Source: Bacteroidetes bacterium UBA1952
GTDB lineage: Bacteria; Bacteroidota; Bacteroidia; Chitinophagales; Chitinophagaceae
Reading direction: 5' to 3'
DNA: 8,899 bases
Assembly: GCA_002336725.1 (NCBI GenBank)
Contig: DDEO01000019.1
Coordinates: 1 to 8,899 of the forward strand
Below, in pieces: positions 1 through 5,000 of this stretch. The notes beneath the pieces are model-generated. The model was not told where the DNA came from, ran no database searches, and worked only from the letters and a program-made list of their open reading frames with translations. Within the stretch, counting starts at the first letter, position 1. Each line of letters starts with the position of its first letter. The position numbers and the translations under genes were made by a program.

Positions 1-84
1 GCACGAATGGACACGAATGGATTTTAAGTGCTAAAAGCGTACAAAATGCCACAAATGCACGAATAAACACGAATGGATTTTGAG
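1..84. repeat. Degenerate direct repeat of a CACGAATGGA-type unit
   Basis: Two 28-bp segments, at 1-28 and 57-84, match at 25 of 28 positions. Each contains two copies of a shorter CACGAAT unit, and a further related CACAAATGCACGAAT string runs into the second copy. No open frame of note crosses the region. It looks like a fragment of a dispersed intergenic repeat, and the window edge cuts off whatever lies to the left. Its origin is not identified. Confidence 0.7.
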
Positions 85-123
85 GCCTATCGAGACTTGG
101 TTTCTGATACCTTCAGGACTTCG

Positions 124-207
124 TCTTTTGTCTTTTGTCTTTTGTCTTTTGTCTTTTGTCTTTTGTCTTTTGTCTTTTGTCTTTTGTCTTTTGTCTTTTG
201 TCTTTTG
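124..207. repeat. Heptanucleotide tandem repeat, 12 copies of TCTTTTG
   Basis: Twelve perfect consecutive copies of the 7-bp unit TCTTTTG are present, followed by a truncated TCTTG. The tract ends about 120 bp before the phaB start and lies upstream of the possible phaB promoter. Seven is not a multiple of three, so copy-number change by slipped-strand mispairing would shift any reading frame through it and alter spacing of upstream sites. A 78-codon open frame starting at 80 reads through the tract as a repeating heptapeptide (LLSFVFC), but it has no other sign of being a gene. Perfect copies imply either recent expansion or frequent length change. Confidence 0.95.
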
Positions 208-243
208 TCTTGATACTTGTGTCTTTCGCCTCTATCCGCCGCG

Positions 244-274
244 TTTGAATTTCCGGAAAATGAGGACTATTTTG
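244..274 (+). promoter_or_regulatory. Possible phaB promoter (Bacteroidota type)
   Basis: TTTG at 244-247 and TATTTTG at 268-274 are separated by 20 bp. This approximates the Bacteroidota -33 TTTG and -7 TAnnTTTG elements, although the -7 match is one base short. A TTTCCGGAAA palindrome (250-259) sits in the spacer. The leader to the phaB ATG would be about 50 nt. The match is weak. Confidence 0.3.
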
Positions 275-327
275 AGAGGCGTTATCCGCTTAAAAACATC
301 TTCTTCATCTCCCTAAAAAATGCGTTT

Positions 328-1071
328 ATGGAAAGCACCAAAAAAGTAGTTCTCGTTACCGGAGCCACCGGCGGCCTCGGCACGGCGATGTGCAAAAAAC
401 TGGCCGAAGATGGCTACACTGTTGCCGCCAACTATCGCAACCGCGAAAAGGCCGATGCCTGGAAACAGCAGATGACCGATGAAGGCGTGGATGTGCATCT
501 CTTTGAAGGCGATGTTACCGATTATGACAGCGTGGGCCGCATGATAGCCACTATCGAGGCCGAACTCGGCCCGGTGGATGTGCTGGTCAACAACGCCGGT
601 ATCACCCGCGATGGCCGTTTTGCCAAGATGAGCCTCGACGACTGGAAGGCTGTGATGGCGACCAACCTCGACTCGGTTTTTAACTGCACCCGTCAGGTCA
701 TCAACGGCATGATTGAACGCAATTATGGGCGTATCATCAACATTTCTTCCGTAAACGGGCAGCGCGGGCAATTTGGACAGGCCAACTATTCTGCTGCAAA
801 AGCGGGAATGCACGGCTTCACCAAAACGCTGGCGATGGAAGTAGCTAAACATGGCATTACTGTAAACACAATTTCGCCCGGCTACATCGGAACCGATATG
901 GTGATGGCCGTAGAGCAGAAATACCGCGATGCCATTGTGGCGCAGATTCCGATGGGGCGGCTCGGTGGCACACACGAAGTAGCCTACCTCGTGAGCTTCC
1001 TGGCAAGCGAAGGCGCAGGCTTCATCACCGGTGCCAACTATAGCATCAACGGTGGGCAGCACGTGTATTAG
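328..1071 (+). CDS. phaB: Acetoacetyl-CoA reductase (short-chain dehydrogenase, PhaB)
   Basis: The 247-residue product is an NADPH-dependent short-chain dehydrogenase expected to reduce acetoacetyl-CoA to (R)-3-hydroxybutyryl-CoA in the cytoplasm, the second step of polyhydroxybutyrate synthesis. Visible motifs are the cofactor-binding TGATGGLG (residues 11-18), NNAG (88-91), N113, catalytic S141, and Y154 and K158 in YSAAK. PhaB rather than plain FabG is favoured by the segment VNGQRGQFGQANYSAAKAG, by GYIGTDMV near 185-192 and by the C-terminal SINGGQHVY, all close to what I recall of the Cupriavidus enzyme, as is the length (246 there). The ATG at 328 is chosen because an upstream extension to 217 would add 37 residues unlike the family. 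No phaA or phaC lies next to it, so it stands alone here. It contains no TTTCCGGAAA site. Confidence 0.9.
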   Translation: MESTKKVVLVTGATGGLGTAMCKKLAEDGYTVAANYRNREKADAWKQQMTDEGVDVHLFEGDVTDYDSVGRMIATIEAELGPVDVLVNNAGITRDGRFAKMSLDDWKAVMATNLDSVFNCTRQVINGMIERNYGRIINISSVNGQRGQFGQANYSAAKAGMHGFTKTLAMEVAKHGITVNTISPGYIGTDMVMAVEQKYRDAIVAQIPMGRLGGTHEVAYLVSFLASEGAGFITGANYSINGGQHVY

Positions 1072-1205
1072 AAGCCGGCGAGAGACTGCCTCACTTTTTC
1101 TCTTTATGGGCGGGTTGTTACACTATTAGGAATACGCCAGGAGGTGCCTTCTCTTTTGGGTATTTTTTCCACGCGCTTTCTATGTCTCCCCAATTCCCGG
1201 AAATA

Positions 1206-1251
1206 AAAAAACGCTCGTCGGAATGCTTCTGCAAGCGGACGAGCGTTTTTT
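1206..1251. terminator. Two-way intrinsic terminator
   Basis: A perfect 14-bp stem pairs 1206-1219 with 1238-1251 around an 18-nt loop. The GC core CGCTCGTC is flanked by an A-run on the left and a T-run on the right, so it can end transcripts from both directions. It sits between the convergent phaB (ends 1071) and the small acidic gene (ends 1285). Confidence 0.9.
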
Positions 1252-1284
1252 ATTTATCGAATAATGAATTAAAAAAAGACTGGA

Positions 1285-1749
1285 TTATTCTTCGTCGTCT
1301 TCTTCTTCGGCGTTCCACTGCACTTCGGTCAGCACTTCATTTTCAAACCAGAGGCTCAAACCCTTTTCTTCTACAAAAAATAGGCGACTGTTGCCCATCT
1401 CCTCGTCCATGTCGTCGTCTTCCTGTAGCTCGCCCCAGCCCTTGAGTTCAAAGATATTCTCTACCATTCGCAAGTCTTTGCCAATGAGTGAAACGCCTTC
1501 GAGGGTGTAGTTTTCATTGCTCACCGCAATGCTGCCGAGCTTCCAGCCAAAAGACTCGTCGAAAGATAAAGACAGCCCTTCGTCGTCGTAGTGCCAGGCT
1601 TCGGTGCGCTCGTCAAAATCTTCGTCGAGCATAAAGGTTTCCTTCTCCGAAGGTGCGCCCAGCAACGATTGCGCCTGCTCGCGGTTCATGCCAAAAGAGA
1701 GGTCGCCAAGTCCCTGAAAGGGCTTTATTTCTGTGAATCCGTTTTTCAT
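1285..1749 (-). CDS. Small acidic protein of unknown function with two similar halves
   Basis: The 154-residue product is not recognised. It has no signal peptide or membrane segment, so it is probably cytoplasmic, and it is very acidic with an NAEEEDDEE tail. Two halves share a pattern. Residues 14-76 contain a helix-like SFGMNREQAQSLLGAP followed by WHYDDEGLSLSFDE and a closing strand. Residues 87-146 contain LIGKDLRMVENIFELKG followed by LFFVEEKGLSLWFENE and a closing strand. GLSLSF and GLSLWF are the clearest anchors. This suggests an internal duplication of a helix-plus-sheet unit, the layout seen in some small inhibitor or immunity-like folds, but that is inference. The ATG at 1749 is preferred over one at 1848 because the extra 33 residues are hydrophobic and would cross a probable promoter. 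Convergent with phaB. Confidence 0.75.
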   Translation of the reverse strand: MKNGFTEIKPFQGLGDLSFGMNREQAQSLLGAPSEKETFMLDEDFDERTEAWHYDDEGLSLSFDESFGWKLGSIAVSNENYTLEGVSLIGKDLRMVENIFELKGWGELQEDDDMDEEMGNSRLFFVEEKGLSLWFENEVLTEVQWNAEEEDDEE

Positions 1750-1766
1750 ACAAGGAGAGATTTTAG

Positions 1767-1778
1767 GGTGCAAAGTTG
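1767..1778 (-). promoter_or_regulatory. Possible -7 element before the small acidic gene
   Basis: Read on the - strand this is CAACTTTGCACC, where CAACTTTG resembles the Bacteroidota -7 consensus TAnnTTTG with one mismatch. The identical 12-mer precedes the EamA gene at 8710-8721. Here it also lies inside a 16-bp palindrome with 7-bp arms (1767-1773 and 1776-1782), so a repressor site is an alternative reading. No good -33 element is visible. Confidence 0.35.
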
Positions 1779-1867
1779 CACCATAAAAGGCAGTGTAGGC
1801 GCGAAAATCGAAAAGAGGTAGTAAGAACAGGAAAGGATATAGTACCAAAGAGAATTTGAACTGTAAT

Positions 1868-1889
1868 ATTTATTATGTAAATAATAAAT
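1868..1889. other. AT-only inverted repeat downstream of the permease gene
   Basis: ATTTATTA (1868-1875) and TAATAAAT (1882-1889) form an 8-bp stem with a 6-nt loop, about 50 nt past the permease stop. With no GC pairs and no T-run it is a poor terminator. The surrounding stretch 1840-1925 is much richer in AT than the genes. I see no other terminator for the permease transcript. Confidence 0.4.
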
Positions 1890-1938
1890 GCTAGAAATAA
1901 AAACGAACAATAGTATGGAAAAAGACATCTGATGCTTT

Positions 1939-3039
1939 CTACCGCCGTACGTCCAGCTCGTCGCGCAGGGCGTTGCCCAGGATATTAAAGGCATACACCA
2001 GAATCAGGATGGCCGCGCCCGGAATGAGTGCTAGCAACGGACGGTTGGTTACCAGAAAATTATAATGGTCTTTAATCATGCCGCCCCAGCTCGGCGCGGG
2101 CGGCTGAATGCCCAGGCCCAGAAAGCTGAGGCCGGCTTCCAACAAAATAGCCGTAGCGAAATTGCCCGCCGCCAGCACCAGCAACGGGCCGGCGATATTG
2201 GGCAGAATATGCCGCGTCAGAATCCGGAAGTCGGAGAGGCCCAGCGCCCGCGCCGCCTGTATGTAATCCATCTCGCGAAGCACCAGCACCTGCCCGCGAA
2301 TGAGCCGCGCGGCGCTCACCCACAGCGTTAGCCCGATGGCAATAAATATCTGCCAGAAGCCTTTCCCGATGGCAATGGTGATGGCAAAAACCAAAAGCAG
2401 GGTAGGGATGGCCCAGAGAATATTAATCAGAAACATGACCGCCGAATCGGTAACCCCGCGATAATATCCCGCTATCATGCCCAGAAAAATACCAATGCTC
2501 AGCGACAGCAAAACGGCAATCGTGCCCACGGCCATGCTCACCCGCGCGCCCACGAGCAACCGAGACAGAATATCGCGCCCATAGCGGTCGGTGCCGAGGT
2601 GAAAAGTCTGCGGCTGAACAGCTTTTTGGAGATAGTTTTCCGGAAATTTCCGGAAATCCGGCGGTACCAGGTCGGCAACCGGAAAGCGCAGGGTGTCTTC
2701 CAGTCCGTCGTCCATATAGTGGCGGGCGAAAACGGTGTTTCCCTGTACCCAGAACCCATTAATCGGAATGTATTGATAGCGGTCGGGTGTGCCGGAAAAC
2801 AGGCGCGCAAGAGCGGCTTTTTTCTCCGGTGCAATGGTGCGCGGCACGGGCAACAACCTAATGGTAAACCCCGGACTTTTAGCGCCCAGTTCCACAATCG
2901 TACGCGCCGCGTCGGGCGTGCTGTCGGGCGCAAAAACATAGGCAAACACCGCCAGCAGGGCCGTCAAAGCAATGACGGCCAGCGAAAGCGCAGCCGGCGG
3001 ACGGCGCAACAGGCGGCGGAGAAGCGTATCAGAGGCCAT
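1939..3039 (-). CDS. Peptide ABC transporter permease, OppC/DppC family
   Basis: The 366-residue inner-membrane protein is a pore subunit of an oligopeptide or dipeptide ABC importer. It has an N-terminal membrane segment (about 16-36), the family hallmark GTDRYGRDILSR (149-160) leading into the transport core, further membrane segments near 168-190, 202-226, 229-245, 286-308 and 334-354, and the EAA loop contacting the ATPase (YIQAARALG at 259-267, then HILP ending at 280). It is about 65 residues longer than enteric DppC. The extra length is a hydrophilic stretch between the first membrane segment and residue 149, predicted to be outside the membrane. The ATG at 3039 gives a normal N-terminus; an upstream start at 3099 would read through palindromic repeat DNA. 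No partner permease, ATPase or binding protein is in the window. The M28 peptidase gene lies directly upstream on the same strand. Confidence 0.9.
   Translation of the reverse strand: MASDTLLRRLLRRPPAALSLAVIALTALLAVFAYVFAPDSTPDAARTIVELGAKSPGFTIRLLPVPRTIAPEKKAALARLFSGTPDRYQYIPINGFWVQGNTVFARHYMDDGLEDTLRFPVADLVPPDFRKFPENYLQKAVQPQTFHLGTDRYGRDILSRLLVGARVSMAVGTIAVLLSLSIGIFLGMIAGYYRGVTDSAVMFLINILWAIPTLLLVFAITIAIGKGFWQIFIAIGLTLWVSAARLIRGQVLVLREMDYIQAARALGLSDFRILTRHILPNIAGPLLVLAAGNFATAILLEAGLSFLGLGIQPPAPSWGGMIKDHYNFLVTNRPLLALIPGAAILILVYAFNILGNALRDELDVRR
2637..2656. repeat. Tandem doublet of the TTTCCGGAAA palindrome
   Basis: Two perfect 10-bp palindromes sit back to back inside the permease gene. On the - strand they are read as FRKFPE (residues 129-134), in two different frames of the palindrome, within the family's hydrophilic insertion. 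It is the only doublet in the window. Confidence 0.95.
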
Positions 3040-3048
3040 TTTGAGAAA
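3028..3048. repeat. Left copy of a 21-bp direct repeat at the permease start
   Basis: Positions 3028-3048 match 3316-3336 at 20 of 21 bases, including 16 identical in a row (AGGCCATTTTGAGAAA). This copy holds the permease ATG. Read in the other - strand frame it still encodes SQNGL followed by TGA, the exact end of the peptidase, with a synonymous Leu codon difference. Confidence 0.85.
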
Positions 3049-3070
3049 TTCTGTTCCGTTCGGCAAATTC

Positions 3071-3110
3071 GTTCGGCATAGGCTGTGTCCGTTCGGCATA
3101 GGCTGTGCCT
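3071..3110. repeat. 20-bp tandem repeat carrying a small palindrome
   Basis: The 17-bp string GTTCGGCATAGGCTGTG occurs at 3071-3087 and again at 3091-3107. The second copy runs into a hairpin with 7-bp arms CATAGGC (3097-3103) and GCCTATG (3107-3113) and the 3-nt loop TGT. It is part of the palindrome-rich spacer between the permease and peptidase genes. Confidence 0.85.
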
Positions 3111-3124
3111 ATGTCGTACTATCC

Positions 3125-3166
3125 TGCAGGCTGTGCCTGCATAAATGAAAGCAGGCACAGCCTGCA
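3125..3166. repeat. 16-bp perfect inverted repeat with nested hairpins
   Basis: Arms at 3125-3140 and 3151-3166 are perfectly complementary around a 10-nt AT-rich loop. Each arm is itself a small hairpin (GCAGGC, 3-nt loop, GCCTGC), so the site can fold as one long or two short stems. There is no T-run, so it does not look like a terminator. In a peptidase-permease transcript it could affect RNA stability or processing, as REP elements do. Confidence 0.9.
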
Positions 3167-3177
3167 CCATAATCCGA

Positions 3178-3194
3178 CGAAAGCGCAGCTTTCG
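3178..3194. repeat. Small palindrome CGAAAGC-GCA-GCTTTCG
   Basis: Seven-bp arms with a 3-nt loop follow the same plan as the neighbouring palindromes. A partial copy, GCAGCTTTCGTCGAACG, lies at 3262-3278. GTTCGGC or CGAACG strings recur in both orientations through 3058-3280, suggesting decayed copies of one repeat family. Confidence 0.8.
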
Positions 3195-3315
3195 CCGAAC
3201 GAAGAAGTAATAATCCGACGAACTCAGGCATTTTGCGGGGTTCGCTGAACGACAACGAATGCAGCTTTCGTCGAACGTAAGAAGTGCTTTTTCAGGGTTT
3301 TAAAAGATTAAAGAA

Positions 3316-3336
3316 ATCACAGGCCATTTTGAGAAA
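3316..3336. repeat. Right copy of the 21-bp direct repeat, at the peptidase end
   Basis: This copy covers the last codons and TGA stop of the peptidase gene. With the copy at 3028-3048 it brackets 267 bp of palindrome-rich sequence. No convincing terminal inverted repeats or open frame mark that segment as a known mobile element. Confidence 0.85.
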
Positions 3337-4705
3337 CAATCCACGCCATGCCTGCCATTGCCGCCGCGCCCAGCTTCAGCTCGCGGTGATTGACGGTTTC
3401 AAACACATCGGCGGCAGTGTGGTGCAGGTCGAAGTAGCGTTGCGGGTCGGGCGAAAGGCCGCAACCCACAGTTTGGCCGTTTTCGAGCAGCGGCTCCAAG
3501 TCGGTGCCGGCGTGGTTTCCGGAAAAATCGTACAGGCCGAGGAAGGCCATTTGTTCGGCAAGCCTTGTCAATCGTGTGCGCGTACTGTCTTTTTGGGGAT
3601 ATTTTTCCGGAAATTCAAAGGTGAGGCCGCGCGGGGAATGGCCGCCGCCGTCGCTTTCAAAGGCAAAGATATTTTTCTCACCTTTGGCCGCCGCGCTGTC
3701 GGCATAGGCACTACCGCCGCGCACACCGTTTTCTTCGTTCATCCACAACACCGCGCGGATGGTGCGTTTGGGCCGCAGTCCCAGCGCTTTCAGCGTGCGG
3801 ATGGTTTCGATGGCCTGTACACAGCCCGCGCCGTCGTCGTGTGCGCCTTCGCCCACATCCCAGCTATCGAGGTGGCCGCTTACCACGATGATTTCATCAG
3901 GTTTTTCGGAGCCTTTGATTTCTCCAATCACGTTAAAAGACGGCGCTGTTCCGGCCATGCGGCATTCGGAGCGCAGCAGGGCGCGGGGTGTTTTTCCGGA
4001 AATAAAAGCCTTCTCCAGCGCGTCGGCACTTTGGTTGCCAATGGCTACTGCCGGAATTTTTTTGGTGCTGTCGGTGTAGCGCATCATGCCGGTATGCGGA
4101 TAATCGTCCAGCCCGGTAGAAACGCTGCGGATGATAACCGCTTTGGCACCGAGGGCGGCAGCGGCATTGGCGGCGCGGGAGCGGTTGGGGGCAGCATCGC
4201 CGTAGCCCCGAAAAGTGTTCACAAAATCCTGCCGGAAGCGGTAGTTCAGAAACACGATTTTGCCCTTCACGGCTTCCGGCGACATCGCTTTGAGGCTATC
4301 CACGCTACCGGCCATCACGATATTTCCGGAAAGGTCTTTGCCGTCGGTGCCGTGCGAATTACCGAGTGAGAGTACCGGCACTTCTTGGAGGCCGTTGCCG
4401 AAATCAATTTTCAGCGATTCGCGACCCCGAATCCATTTCGGCACGGTGGCGGGTTGCAGCCAGACGCGGTCAGCCCCGGCGGTTTGCAGCGCCTGTTGTC
4501 CCCAAAGCACAGCTTTTTCGGCCTGCGGCGAGCCGCTGAGGCGGTGGCCGACCGTTTTGCAGAGCGTACGCAGATTATCGTAGCAGGTGCCGTGGAGCAG
4601 GATGTCGTCGGAGATTTTTTGAAGTGCGGCGCTGTCGGTTTGGGCGTGTGCGCCGAGCGAAAACAAAAGGAGCAGCGAACCCAGGATTCGCTTTGAGGAA
4701 ATCAT
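3317..4705 (-). CDS. Secreted M28 zinc peptidase, carboxypeptidase Q-like
   Basis: The 462-residue protein begins with a signal peptide (MISSKRILGSLLLLFSLGAHAQ), so it acts in the periplasm or outside. The M28 two-zinc site is complete: H278 and D280 in SGHLDSWD, D290/D291 in HDDGAG, E324/E325 in MNEENG, D352 in ESDGGG, and the HHT pair at 428-429. A PA-like insert lies at about 105-245. The early segment GHRLSGSPQAEKA (53-65) is characteristic of the carboxypeptidase Q/PGCP branch, which releases C-terminal amino acids from small peptides. The start at 4705 is chosen because it puts the signal peptide at the N-terminus; a longer frame from 4855 would bury it and read through palindromic repeats. 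It lies upstream of the OppC-type permease in the same orientation, consistent with digesting peptides whose products are imported. Four TTTCCGGAAA sites fall in the gene. Confidence 0.9.
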   Translation of the reverse strand: MISSKRILGSLLLLFSLGAHAQTDSAALQKISDDILLHGTCYDNLRTLCKTVGHRLSGSPQAEKAVLWGQQALQTAGADRVWLQPATVPKWIRGRESLKIDFGNGLQEVPVLSLGNSHGTDGKDLSGNIVMAGSVDSLKAMSPEAVKGKIVFLNYRFRQDFVNTFRGYGDAAPNRSRAANAAAALGAKAVIIRSVSTGLDDYPHTGMMRYTDSTKKIPAVAIGNQSADALEKAFISGKTPRALLRSECRMAGTAPSFNVIGEIKGSEKPDEIIVVSGHLDSWDVGEGAHDDGAGCVQAIETIRTLKALGLRPKRTIRAVLWMNEENGVRGGSAYADSAAAKGEKNIFAFESDGGGHSPRGLTFEFPEKYPQKDSTRTRLTRLAEQMAFLGLYDFSGNHAGTDLEPLLENGQTVGCGLSPDPQRYFDLHHTAADVFETVNHRELKLGAAAMAGMAWIVSQNGL

Positions 4706-4781
4706 AAGCGAAAATAGGGCGCGGGAGAGAAGTTGTTTCTTTCCGGCCCCAGTTTCATCAAGAACAGTTTCCGGAATAAAT

Positions 4782-4838
4782 GCAGTCTGAAGACTGCGGG
4801 CCGGCGCGACGAGGTTCCAGCCGGCAAGGGCTACAGCC
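4782..4838. repeat. Cluster of short palindromes upstream of the peptidase
   Basis: GCAGTCT/AGACTGC (4782-4788 and 4791-4797) forms a 7-bp stem with a 2-nt loop. GCCGGC occurs at 4800-4805 and 4820-4825, and GGCT-AC-AGCC at 4829-4838. The style, including a GGCTGTnGCC-like core on the - strand, recalls the cluster at 3071-3194. It lies about 80-130 bp before the peptidase start and may be part of its leader or promoter region. Confidence 0.7.
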
Positions 4839-4923
4839 TGCCTTTCTGCGAGCATGAGATGCGTTGGGATTGTTCCAGAGAATAGAAAATCAGACCTCCT
4901 AAAACCAACGCTCGTTCACAAAC

Positions 4924-4964
4924 AAAAAAGAACGCCGCCCAGGCAATGGGCGGCGTTCTTTTTT
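4924..4964 (-). terminator. Intrinsic terminator of the type IX cargo gene
   Basis: A perfect 17-bp stem pairs 4924-4940 with 4948-4964 around the loop AGGCAAT. The core AACGCCGCCC is followed by a T-run on either strand. It starts about 37 nt after the stop of the cargo gene (5001), and separates it from the peptidase gene. The right-hand T-run overlaps a TTTCCGGAAA site (4962-4971). Confidence 0.9.
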
Positions 4965-5000
4965 CCGGAAAAGCGATACGGCTTTTTGGGTTCCGGGGGC

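Noticed and set aside
80..316. Small + strand frame through the heptamer tract
   Set aside because: Its product is mainly a repeating LLSFVFC heptapeptide caused by the DNA repeat, with no support as a gene.
313..1062. - strand open frame of 249 codons opposite phaB
   Set aside because: phaB has full catalytic motifs and family length; the antisense product matches nothing and has odd composition.
1194..1203. TTCCCGGAAA near the phaB terminator
   Set aside because: One base off and not a full palindrome; not counted among the TTTCCGGAAA sites.
3125..3166. Inverted repeat as a transcription terminator
   Set aside because: There is no T-run after either arm, and the nested palindrome structure fits a REP-like repeat better.
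3071..3194. Palindromic repeats as a CRISPR array
   Set aside because: Units are irregular, spacing is not constant, there are no unique spacers of uniform length and no cas genes.
3284..4369. + strand open frame of 361 codons opposite the peptidase
   Set aside because: It overlaps a peptidase gene with signal peptide and complete zinc ligands; composition is that of an antisense shadow.
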